A stretch of 64,000 bases of DNA from CAWHHZ01 sp963829355 (GTDB taxonomy: Bacteria; Acidobacteriota; Thermoanaerobaculia; Gp7-AA8; JAHWKK01). A program made the position numbers and the translations under genes. The notes beneath the pieces were generated by a model, which was given only the letters and a program-made list of their open reading frames with translations, did no database searches and was not told the DNA's origin. Below are positions 43,408 to 51,145 of the stretch, in pieces. Location of the stretch: assembly GCA_963829355.1 (NCBI GenBank), contig CAWHHZ010000027.1:35521-99520 (forward strand). Reading direction: 5' to 3'. Position 1 is the first letter of the stretch. The number at the start of each line of letters is the position of its first letter.

Positions 43408-46191
43408 ATGGCAGATTCGAAGTACGTGATCATCGATGGCAGCGAGGTCGAGTTTCGAGAGGGAGAGACGATCCTCGAGACGGCGCGAAGGATCGGCAAG
43501 GAGATCCCGACTCTCTGCCATGACGACCGTTTGAAGCCGGCCGGGGCGTGCAGGATCTGCCTGGTCGAGGTCGAGGGCTCGCGGCTGATGCAGCCATCGT
43601 GTGCGTACAAAACGAGTCCCGGGATGGTCGTTCGTACTGATTCCGTCCGGGTGCAGCGGAACCGCCAGTTCATCAACGCAATCCATCTCGCCGACACGAT
43701 TTCCGATCGCGAGATTGCCGAGGATAACAATCCCTCAAAGCTCTTCGAGTACGCGGACCTGTACGGAGCGGGAGCGAAACTGCCCAAGGTGGCGTCGCCG
43801 CGACAGGGTCGGGAGCACGACACGAATCCGTTCGTTCAGTTCCGGGCCGATCGCTGCATTCTGTGCGCAGCGTGCGTGCGCTACTGCGACGAGGTCGAGG
43901 GCGTCTCCGCGATCACTCTGGCGCAAAGAGGTGGTCGTACGACGATCGCGACGCCGGATCTGGTCTCGCTCGAGCACACGAGCTGCGAGCTGTGTGGCGG
44001 ATGCATCGATGTCTGTCCCACAGGCGCCATGACCGAAAAACAGGCGGTTCGCTACGGAAAGCCGGAGCGTGAGCTGGAGAAGGTACGCACGACCTGCAAC
44101 TTCTGCGGAGTCGGCTGCCAGATCGATCTCAACGTGGATCGTGAGAACAACCACGTGGTCAAGGTGACGAGCCCGCCCACGGGAACGACCGTGAACGACG
44201 GGAACCTGTGCGTGAAGGGGCGGTTCGCCAACGATTTCATTCATCACGAGGATCGTCTGACGACTCCTCTGGTCCGGGACGCGGAGGGAGTGCTTCGCGA
44301 GGCGACCTGGGACCACGCGCTCGATGTCGCGGTGAGGGGATTGAAGGGTGTCGCAGAGCGAAGCGGTGCCGACTCACTCGCGTTCATCAGCTCGAGCCGT
44401 TGCACGGGCGAAGAGAATTACCTGCTTCAGAAGATGGCGAGGGGCGCATTCGGCACGCACAACGTGCACCAATGCGCCGCCACGTGACACGCCCCGACGG
44501 TCGCCGGTCTGGTGACCACGTACGGAGCTGGCGCGATGACGAACTCGATTCCAGAGATTCGCGACGCTGACTTCCTGTTCGTCACCGGGTCGAACACGAC
44601 CGAGGCGCATCCGATCATTGCGATGGAGATGAAGCGAGCGGTCGGACGCGGTGCGAAACTGGCGGTATCCGATCCGCGCAGAATCTGGCTGACCGAGATC
44701 GCTGACTGGCACCTTCAGTTGAAGCCGGGAACGGACGTGTGGCTGCTCAACGCCATGGCGAACGTCATCGTCACGGAGGGGCTCGAGAGCCGGGAATTCA
44801 TTGAGCTGAACACCGAGAACTATGAGGCGGTGCGGGAGACGGTTCTGCGGTACACGCCGGAGGAGGCGGAGAAGGTGACGGGCGTCCCGGCCGAGATGAT
44901 CCGGGAGGTGGCGAGAGCCTATGCCTCGACCGAAAAGGCGGGCATCTACTACACGCTCGGCATCACGGAGCACACGACCGGCACGGAAAATGTCTACGCG
45001 TTGTCGAACCTCGTTCTGATGACGGGGCATCTCGGGATACGCTCCTCCGGTATGAATCCGCTTCGTGGTCAGAACAATGTCCAGGGTGCGAACGACGCAG
45101 GAGCGACACCGGTCTACTATCCGTCGTACCAGGACGCACTCGATCCCGCGGTGCGAGCGAAGTTCGCCGAGGCGTGGGGAGTCCCGCAGAGCGAGACGCC
45201 GGGGCTCAATCTCAACCAGATGATGAAGTCGATGCAGAAGGGCGAGATCAGCGGCGTCTTTCTGATGGGTGAGGACATTGTCGTCTCCGAGCCGAATGTG
45301 TGCCGGGTCGAAGAGGCGATGAACCGGATGGAGTTCGTCGTCGTGCAGGACATTTTCTTCAATGAGAGCTGCCGATACGCTGACGTGATTCTCCCGGCCG
45401 CGTGCTTTGCGGAGAAGGACGGCGTATTCACGAACTCCGACCGTCGGGTGCAGCGTGTCCGGAAGGCGGTCGATCCGCCTGGCGAAGCGCGGGCCGACTG
45501 GCAGATTCTTGCGGAGCTGATCAGGCGCTCCGGTCTCGAACAGCCGGACTATCAGAATCCGGGCGAGATCTACGCGGAGATGGCTGCGCTCTCTCCGAAG
45601 TTCGCCGGCATTTCGTACGAGCGGATCGAGAAAGAGGGGGGACTGCAGTGGCCGGTGACGACTGCTGAGTCTCCCAGCACGGAGTACCTGCACAAGGGCG
45701 GTGTCCTCCGAGGCAAGGGGCTCTTCCAGCCGGTGGAGTTCCGTGCGCCGTTCGAGCAGGAGGATCCGGAGTATCCGCTGATTCTATCGACCGGCCGGAC
45801 GTTGTATCACTACAACGCGGCGACCCAGACGAGGCGCTCGGCGGGGTTGACGCAGAAGCAACCGGAGGCGTTCGTGGAGATTCATCCGAAGACGGCGCGG
45901 CATCTCGGTGTCGACGACGGTCAGCTCGTGGAGGTCGTCACGCGGCGCGGAAGGGTCAAGTGCCGTGCGATGCACAGCCGGCAGGTGAAGCGCAACACGA
46001 TCTGGATGCCCTTCCATTTTCCCGATGTGAGGACCAACCATCTGACGACCGACGCGGGTGACTCGATCACGGGAACAGGCGAGTACAAAGTGTGTGCGGC
46101 GAGAATCGTTCCGGTGGCGGAGCAGTCGGCTCACGCGTTTCCCGGGTCGTATGCACATCCGCCGAGCGCCGAGCTCGTTCCGGACGAGTAA
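43408..46191 (+). CDS. fdsA: Formate dehydrogenase alpha subunit, selenocysteine-containing (TGA at 44485-44487)
   Basis: 927 residues if TGA is read as Sec360. The N-terminus is a 2Fe-2S domain (Cys37, 48, 51, 65). Two 4Fe-4S ferredoxin clusters follow (CILCAACVRYC, CELCGGCIDVCPTG), then the Mo/W-bisPGD catalytic domain with its own 4Fe-4S (CNFCGVGCQIDL ... GNLCVKGRF). At HNVHQCAAT-U-HAPTVAGL the TGA sits exactly where formate dehydrogenases have the Cys or Sec metal ligand. The family histidine comes next, and the frame continues unbroken in the same phase (VTTYGAGAMTNSIPEIR, GLNPLRGQNNVQGANDAG-like block, molydopterin-binding C-terminus with PFHFPDVRTNHLTTDAGD). A SECIS-like hairpin lies 11 nt downstream. 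It oxidises formate or reduces CO2 with the beta subunit. ATG 43408 is the likely start. Confidence 0.92.
44485..44487 (+). other. In-frame TGA decoded as selenocysteine
   Basis: TGA between GCCGCCACG and CACGCCCCG. The flanking protein, CAAT-U-HAPTVAGL, matches the active-site context of Sec/Cys formate dehydrogenases (CARV-U-HGPSVAGL in E. coli FdhF). Both flanking frames have the same phase, so a frameshift is not needed to join them. Confidence 0.9.
44499..44517 (+). promoter_or_regulatory. Bacterial SECIS element
   Basis: GGTC (44499-44502) pairs with GACC (44514-44517), and CC (44504-44505) pairs with GG (44511-44512). G103/T113-type bulges are at 44503 and 44513. The apical loop is GGTCT (44506-44510). 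The stem starts 11 nt after the TGA. Both the 11-nt distance and the GGTCT loop are the same as in the E. coli fdhF SECIS recognised by SelB. Confidence 0.85.
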
Positions 46192-46234
46192 ATGGGGACG
46201 AGTCCGCTTACGTTGCTGTGAGCGTGAACAGCCT

Positions 46235-46362
46235 GTCATCCTGAGCCGCCGGAGGGTAGCGGAGGACGGTCGAAGGATCTCGTGCGGCCCGACTCTCGGG
46301 ACAAAGTACGCGACAGTCAGGACGCACCCGATCCTTCCCCCGCGGAGCGGGGTCAGGAAGAC
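46235..46362. repeat. MITE-like interspersed hairpin element
   Basis: GTCATCCTGAGCCGCCGGAG, then GGACGGTCGAAGGATCTCGT, GATCCTTCCCCCGCGGAGCG and terminal GTCAGGAAGAC. It is the same family as 27845-28001 and 34212-34364. It fills about half of the 46192-46568 gap between fdsA and fur. Confidence 0.7.
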
Positions 46363-46521
46363 AAGTCGTTGGTGTTTAGTAACTCGTAGTTCAGTTTCTG
46401 GCGAAGCAGTACTTTCCTGCTCGCATTGTGTCGACTTTCACGTCCGGCATGTGACATTCGTCATACTCTCCGCGCCCCCCATACGAGATTCTTCTTGACA
46501 TGAAGCACGTTGCGGCAATAA

Positions 46522-46539
46522 TTGCGACAGAGTCTCAGT
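46522..46539. promoter_or_regulatory. Putative Fur-type operator, copy 1
   Basis: TTGCGACAGAGTCTCAGT contains a 7-1-7 dyad, TGCGACA-G-AGTCTCA, of the size of Fur boxes. The same 18 bp recur exactly at 50096-50113 in the apbE 5' region. It lies 30 bp before the fur start chosen here. Binding by Fur or by the DtxR-FeoA protein is inferred. Confidence 0.5.
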
Positions 46540-46568
46540 TACACGAAAGACAGAGCCCGACACCCAGA

Positions 46569-47078
46569 ATGGCAGCGATCGACAAAGAACTCCAGCGGTT
46601 CCGTGATTTCCTCGGAGGGCACGGATTGAAGCTCACCAACGAGAGGTCAGCTCTCGTCCGGGAGATTTTCTCCACTCACTATCACTTCGAGGCGGACGAG
46701 CTTCTGTTTCGGATGAAACAGAAGGACGTGAAAATCTCACGGGCCACCATCTACAGGACCCTCGATCTTCTCGTGAAGTCGGGCATGGTCCGGCGCGTCC
46801 ACCTCGGTGAAGATCACTTTCACTACGAACGTGTCACCCGGGACGACAAACATCATGACCATCTCGTCTGCACCACCTGCGGCGGCGTGATCGAGTTTCA
46901 CGACACCGATCTCCAGGAGCGGCAGTTGAAGATCTGCGAGGAGAATGGATTCATTCCGACATTTCACAACCTCCAGATCCTCGGCGTTTGCCACCGCTGC
47001 CACAAGAAGGGTGAGCATCCGGATACTCCGGATCGCGTCCAGTCGATTGAAGTCAGAAAGAACAGCCTTCGCAAATGA
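46569..47078 (+). CDS. fur: Fur-family ferric uptake regulator
   Basis: A 169-residue metal-dependent repressor. The N-terminal winged helix reads DFLGGHGLKLTNERSALVRE and YHFEADELLFRMKQKDVKIS, then RATIYRTLDLLVKSGMVRRV (recognition helix). The dimerisation domain has HFHYERVTRDDKHHDHLVCT, the HHDHLVCTTCGGVIEF metal site, and a second CxxC-type pair (CHRC) for structural zinc. The frame also opens at ATG 46500. ATG 46569 (MAAIDKELQRFRDFL) is preferred because Fur proteins start near the first helix and because the operator-like dyad then lies upstream. The gene overlaps feoB as ATGA, so it heads the iron operon. Fe versus Zn or Mn specificity is inferred from context. Confidence 0.92.
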   Translation: MAAIDKELQRFRDFLGGHGLKLTNERSALVREIFSTHYHFEADELLFRMKQKDVKISRATIYRTLDLLVKSGMVRRVHLGEDHFHYERVTRDDKHHDHLVCTTCGGVIEFHDTDLQERQLKICEENGFIPTFHNLQILGVCHRCHKKGEHPDTPDRVQSIEVRKNSLRK

Positions 47079-49177
47079 GTGACGCACTTCTCGAAAGCCA
47101 GCTCGCCACGGCACGGCTCCGTTCGAAGCCCGATCCCTCGGCGGAGGGTAACCGGCTGATCCTGGTCGGAAACCCGAACGTCGGCAAGTCGGTCCTTTTC
47201 GGCAATTTCACCGGTCGCTACGTCACTGTCTCGAACTATCCGGGGACCACAGTGGAGATCACGGCGGGGAAGGGAACGCTCGATGGCGAGCCTTACGAGC
47301 TGATCGATACGCCGGGCACAAATGGTCTGATCCCCCAGTCGGAGGACGAGCGGGTCACACGCGACATCATTCTCGATCTTCCCGGCTCGACACTGCTGCA
47401 GGTCGGTGATCTGAAAAACCTGCGCAGGACCCTTCTCCTGTCGCTCCAGATCGCCGAGTACGGTCACCCGTTCACGCTCTGTCTCAATATGGCTGACGAG
47501 GCGAGCGATCTCGGCATTACCGTCGATACCGAAAGGCTCGAGGCCGCCCTGGGAGTGAAGGTCGTCGCCACCTCCGCGGTACGGCGGTGGAACGTCGACC
47601 GTTTGAAGAGGGAAGCCGTCCGCCCCACCAGATCGACATACCGCATCAAGTACTCGGACGCGATCGAGGAGGGGATCGAGGCGATCTCGGCTCTCCTTCC
47701 CGAGGATCTTGCCGTCGCGCCGCGCGGACTGGCCGTAGCGATTCTGGCCGGAGACGACACGCTGGTGTCGTATCTCGAGCAGATCGTTCCAAGAGAATCG
47801 CTGGCAAGACTCGACGAGATCCGCAACGAAGTCCAGTCCCGAGTCTCCTCCGCGCTTCCTTTCCTGATCAATCGCGAACGATTGTCCGCGATCGACGTCC
47901 TCGTCGACGAAGTTTACTCGGCGCCGACATTGAGCTCGGGCGGAATCAGGCAGTGGCTCGGCTCGATCAGCATGCATCCGCTGTGGGGTGTTCCGTTTCT
48001 CCTCCTCGTGCTCTGGTTTGCGTGGTGGTTCGTCGGGAACATTGGTGCCGGCCTGCTCGTCGACTTTTTCGAGAGCGTGATCTTCAACACCTGGCTGAAT
48101 CCCTGGATCATGCGCGCCTCAGATTTCCTTCTGCGATTCCCGCACACGCACGTCGTGGAGGGTGGCGTGTTGACCGCGGATTACGTGATGCAGGCGCAGT
48201 CGCTGGGTGGTATGCAGACCGTTGCAAAGTTCGTCCACGATCTTTTCGTGGGGCCATACGGCATCATCACGATGGCGCTCACGTACGCGATCGCGATCGT
48301 TCTTCCGGTCGTGGTGACCTTCTTCATCTTCTTCGGGCTGCTGGAGGATTCGGGCTACCTGCCGCGGCTGGCCGTCATGCTCAATCGGATCTTCAGACTG
48401 ATGGGACTCAACGGCAAGGCGGTTCTCCCGATGGTCCTCGGGCTCGGGTGCGACACGATGGCCACCCTCACGACCCGGATTCTGGAGACGAAGAAAGAAC
48501 GTGTCATCGTCACGCTTCTACTCGCTCTGGGCGTGCCGTGCTCGGCTCAGCTCGGCGTCATCATGGCGATGCTCGGACTCCTCAACCCTCTGGCGACATT
48601 GATATGGCTCGGAGTCGTGGGAGGGACGATCTTCCTCGTCGGAGCTCTTTCGTCGCAGCTCATCAAGGGGCAGGCCTCCGACTTCATCATGGAGCTGCCT
48701 CCGATCCGCACACCGAAGATCGGAAACATTCTCGTCAAGGTGATGGCGAGGCTCGAGTGGTACCTGAAGGAAGCGGTGCCCCTGTTCATCGTGGGAACCC
48801 TCGTCCTCTACATATTCGATCTCACCGGGCTCCTGAAGATCTTTCAGCGAGCGATCTCGCCCCTGGTCGTCGGGATGCTGCATCTACCGACCGAGGCCGC
48901 GAATGCGTTTCTCATCGGCTTCCTGCGGCGTGACTACGGCGCCGCCGGGCTCTTCATGATGCAGCGTGACGGCGCGCTCGACCCGATCCAGACTGTTGTT
49001 TCACTCTCCGTGATCACGCTCTTCATCCCGTGTATCGCGAACTTCTTCATGATGATCAAGGAACGGGGATGGAAATCCGCGTTCTGGATGACGGCCTTCA
49101 TCATCCCCTACGCCTTCGGTATCGGATGGGTGCTCGACGCCGTCCTTCGTGGACTGAACGTGAACCTCGGTGGCTGA
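47075..49177 (+). CDS. feoB: Ferrous iron transporter FeoB
   Basis: A 700-residue inner-membrane Fe2+ transporter with a cytoplasmic G domain. The G domain carries GNPNVGKSVLFGNFTG (G1), NYPGTTVEITAGK (G2 region), LIDTPGTNGL (G3) and the G4 box NMAD, where NxxD is normal. Residues about 160-300 form the helical GDI/spacer region. The membrane part contains the two Gate motifs, with VTFFIFFGLLEDSGYLPRLA, LGLGCDTMATLTTRILETKK (Cys in GCDTMAT), LLALGVPCSAQLGVIMAMLG (second Cys), and IGFLRRDYGAAGLFMMQRDG. The start ATG overlaps the fur stop by four bases. The N-terminus carries an extra 25-residue hydrophilic extension before the G1 strand. Confidence 0.96.
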   Translation: MSDALLESQLATARLRSKPDPSAEGNRLILVGNPNVGKSVLFGNFTGRYVTVSNYPGTTVEITAGKGTLDGEPYELIDTPGTNGLIPQSEDERVTRDIILDLPGSTLLQVGDLKNLRRTLLLSLQIAEYGHPFTLCLNMADEASDLGITVDTERLEAALGVKVVATSAVRRWNVDRLKREAVRPTRSTYRIKYSDAIEEGIEAISALLPEDLAVAPRGLAVAILAGDDTLVSYLEQIVPRESLARLDEIRNEVQSRVSSALPFLINRERLSAIDVLVDEVYSAPTLSSGGIRQWLGSISMHPLWGVPFLLLVLWFAWWFVGNIGAGLLVDFFESVIFNTWLNPWIMRASDFLLRFPHTHVVEGGVLTADYVMQAQSLGGMQTVAKFVHDLFVGPYGIITMALTYAIAIVLPVVVTFFIFFGLLEDSGYLPRLAVMLNRIFRLMGLNGKAVLPMVLGLGCDTMATLTTRILETKKERVIVTLLLALGVPCSAQLGVIMAMLGLLNPLATLIWLGVVGGTIFLVGALSSQLIKGQASDFIMELPPIRTPKIGNILVKVMARLEWYLKEAVPLFIVGTLVLYIFDLTGLLKIFQRAISPLVVGMLHLPTEAANAFLIGFLRRDYGAAGLFMMQRDGALDPIQTVVSLSVITLFIPCIANFFMMIKERGWKSAFWMTAFIIPYAFGIGWVLDAVLRGLNVNLGG

Positions 49178-49178
49178 C

Positions 49179-49385
49179 ATGTCTGAAGAGATCAAACTGC
49201 ATCAGTGCCCACTCTGCACGCTCGAGTTTCAGGACGGGTGGGCGTGTCACACGAGCTGTCCGGTGTCGACCGGATGCGGCATGATCAAATGTCCGCGGTG
49301 CAACTACGAGTTCGTTGCGGAGAGTCGTGTCATCAACTTCTTTCGGAGTCTTCTCGGTAGCCGGGAGAGGGGAGCTTCGAACTGA
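49179..49385 (+). CDS. Small zinc-ribbon protein in the feo operon
   Basis: A 68-residue protein with six cysteines in a double ribbon: CPLCTLEFQDGWACHTSC, then GCGMIKCPRCNYEF. One base separates its ATG from the feoB stop, and its stop overlaps the next start (TGATG). It occupies the position of FeoC-like accessory proteins, but it is a metal-binding ribbon rather than a winged helix. It could bind Zn, Fe or an Fe-S cluster and may assist or sense for FeoB. The exact role is unknown. Confidence 0.75.
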   Translation: MSEEIKLHQCPLCTLEFQDGWACHTSCPVSTGCGMIKCPRCNYEFVAESRVINFFRSLLGSRERGASN

Positions 49386-50047
49386 TGCTCGTCCATCCGA
49401 TCACAGACGAGATCCTGGAGCGGCTCTGGTATCTCGGCGAACGGGGTGAGCAGGTCGAGAGTCCGACTGAGCTGCGCGTGAAGACCAGCGTTGAAGAGCT
49501 CGAGAAGGCGATCGACGAGCTGGTTCAGGACAGAGCCATCATCTCTGAGCCAGTCCTCAAGATGCTCCCTCCGGGGGAGGAGAGGGCTCGGGGAATCATC
49601 CGGCGTCACCGGCTCGCGGAGATCTTGTTTTACGAGGTGCTGGAGCTGGAAGCGCGCGACGCGGAAGAGTCCGCGTGTGAGTTCGAGCACATGCTGAGCG
49701 AGCGTGTGGTGGACCGCGTCTGCACGTTCCTCGGACACCCCCCAAAATGCCCGCACGACCTCACGATACCGAGAGGCAGCTGCTGCAATCGATTCAAGAA
49801 GAGTGTGGAGCCGCTCGTGTCCCGCCTGTGCGATCTTCCGATCTCGGGACGCGGGACGATCGTTTTCATGGCTCCGGCATCGTCGTGGCTCAATCGTCTC
49901 TCCGCGCTGGGAATCGTTCCGGGCACGGAAGTCCGGCTCATGCAGCGGAAGCCCTCCATCGTGATCTCCTGCGGTCAGACCTCGATAGCGATCGAGGACG
50001 AGATTGCACGGGGCATCTACGTCCGTACCGACGCCACCCCCAACTGA
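49385..50047 (+). CDS. DtxR/MntR-family metal regulator fused to a FeoA domain
   Basis: A 220-residue protein. Residues 1-60 form a winged helix (DEILERLWYLGERGEQVESP, VEELEKAIDELVQDRAII). Residues 65-145 are the DtxR metal-binding and dimerisation domain (ARGIIRRHRLAEILFYEVLE, ACEFEHMLSERVVDRVCTFL, GHPPKCPHDLTIPRGSCC), with the Cys-x-x-Glu-His ligand set in CEFEH. Residues 150-220 form an SH3-like FeoA domain (LPISGRGTIVFMAP, LNRLSALGIVPGTEVRLMQR, VISCGQTSIAIEDEIARGIY). It overlaps the zinc-ribbon gene by one base. It could be both the FeoA partner of FeoB and an iron-responsive repressor; two different iron regulators in one operon is notable. Confidence 0.9.
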   Translation: MLVHPITDEILERLWYLGERGEQVESPTELRVKTSVEELEKAIDELVQDRAIISEPVLKMLPPGEERARGIIRRHRLAEILFYEVLELEARDAEESACEFEHMLSERVVDRVCTFLGHPPKCPHDLTIPRGSCCNRFKKSVEPLVSRLCDLPISGRGTIVFMAPASSWLNRLSALGIVPGTEVRLMQRKPSIVISCGQTSIAIEDEIARGIYVRTDATPN

Positions 50048-50049
50048 GG

Positions 50050-51141
50050 ATGACTATCGTGATAAATCAGAGAACGGGGTTTAGCGCATTAAATGTTGCG
50101 ACAGAGTCTCAGTATGCTATACGACTCGTCGTCCTGGCCCTGCTCCTGCTGATCGCTGGCTGCTCTCCCTCACCAGAGCGCCCCGAACACGCTGATCTCA
50201 CGCGGTCCCGGTTCGTGATGGGAACGCCTCTCACGATCACCGTTCCTGACGCAGATGGCCATCAGGAGGCCGTCGAGAAGGCGTTCGAGGAAGTCTCTCG
50301 CGTGGAGAAGCTGATCAGCACCTGGCGCGATGATTCGGCGCTCGCTGCCCTGAACCACTCGAAGACCGGTGAAGCCGTTCCGGTTGATCCTGAGCTCTTC
50401 TCGCTGCTTGAACAGAGCGTCGGATGGAGCCGGAAGACGGACGGAGCATTCGATCCTGCAGCCGGCAGAATTCTCTTCGCCTGGGACCTTCGTGGCGATG
50501 GCCATGTGCCCTCGGCCGAGGAGGTCGAACAGGCGGTGAGTGTTTCCGGAGTCGAGAACCTTCGGCTGAATCCCGAAGACCGTACCGTAACGCGCCTCGA
50601 GGATCTGCTGATCGAAGAGGGCGGCTTTGGGAAGGGCTACGCGCTCGATCGAGCCGCCGAAGTTTTGCGCGAGGCCGGCGTGGATCGCGCGATGCTCGAC
50701 TTTGGTGGGCAGGTTACGATCTTCGGCGGGAAGGACGTGGCGGTCGGGATCGCCGATCCGACTGATCGCCTGCGCCCGGCCGTGGAAATCACCGTCTCGA
50801 ATGGCTCTGTCGCCACGTCGAGCGGATCGGAGCGATTCTTCGAGGCTGGAGGAGAGCAGTACTCCCATCTCCTCGATCCCCGAACCGGCCGCGCTCTCCC
50901 TCCGCAGGGTTCCGTGACGGTCGTCCACGAGTCGGGTCTGGTCGCCGACATTCTTGCCACGGCCCTCTACGTCATGGGACCCGAAAAGGGTCTCGAGTGG
51001 TCCGAGCAGAACGAGTTCGCATCAATTTTCATTGTGCCCGCGACCGAGGGGTCGTGGCACGTTCTCCCGTCCCGAAGAGCGAGTCGGTCCCTGTCGATAC
51101 AGGTGATTGGCCAAGAGTTCAAGATCGAAAGGAAACATTAA
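50050..51141 (+). CDS. apbE: FAD:protein FMN transferase ApbE, lipoprotein
   Basis: A 363-residue periplasmic flavin transferase that attaches FMN to a Thr or Ser of target proteins using FAD and Mg. The signal peptide ends in a lipobox (LLLLIAGC). Family blocks are SRFVMGTPLTITVPDADG, VEKLISTWRDDSALAALNHS, TDGAFDPAAGRILFAWDLRG, GFGKGYALDRAAEVLREAGV, DRAMLDFGGQVTIFGGKDVA, HLLDPRTGRALPPQGSVTVV and ADILATALYVMGPEKG (Mg-binding Asp and Thr). ATG 50050 abuts its GAGG; GTG 50059 in the same frame is better spaced and may be the true start. The operator-like dyad falls inside the first 20 codons. It is 2 bp after the DtxR-FeoA stop. The expected substrate is the FMN-binding protein at 52474. Confidence 0.95.
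   Translation: MTIVINQRTGFSALNVATESQYAIRLVVLALLLLIAGCSPSPERPEHADLTRSRFVMGTPLTITVPDADGHQEAVEKAFEEVSRVEKLISTWRDDSALAALNHSKTGEAVPVDPELFSLLEQSVGWSRKTDGAFDPAAGRILFAWDLRGDGHVPSAEEVEQAVSVSGVENLRLNPEDRTVTRLEDLLIEEGGFGKGYALDRAAEVLREAGVDRAMLDFGGQVTIFGGKDVAVGIADPTDRLRPAVEITVSNGSVATSSGSERFFEAGGEQYSHLLDPRTGRALPPQGSVTVVHESGLVADILATALYVMGPEKGLEWSEQNEFASIFIVPATEGSWHVLPSRRASRSLSIQVIGQEFKIERKH
50096..50113. promoter_or_regulatory. Putative Fur-type operator, copy 2
   Basis: The exact 18-bp match TTGCGACAGAGTCTCAGT to 46522-46539. TTGCGA and TATACG 16 bp apart (50096-50101, 50118-50123) could also be a promoter. This would place a second start of transcription inside the apbE 5' region. Confidence 0.45.
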
Positions 51142-51145
51142 TCTG

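Noticed and set aside
44485..44487. TGA in the formate dehydrogenase gene as a nonsense mutation or gene boundary
   Set aside because: Frame and homology continue unchanged on both sides, the residue is the known Sec/Cys ligand position, and a matching SECIS hairpin follows at the right distance.
46500..46568. Upstream start for fur adding 23 residues
   Set aside because: The extension has no homology to Fur N-termini and would place the operator-like dyad inside the gene.
47587..48933. Second long plus-strand frame inside feoB
   Set aside because: Out-of-frame shadow with very high Arg/Gly/Ser content; feoB itself is complete.
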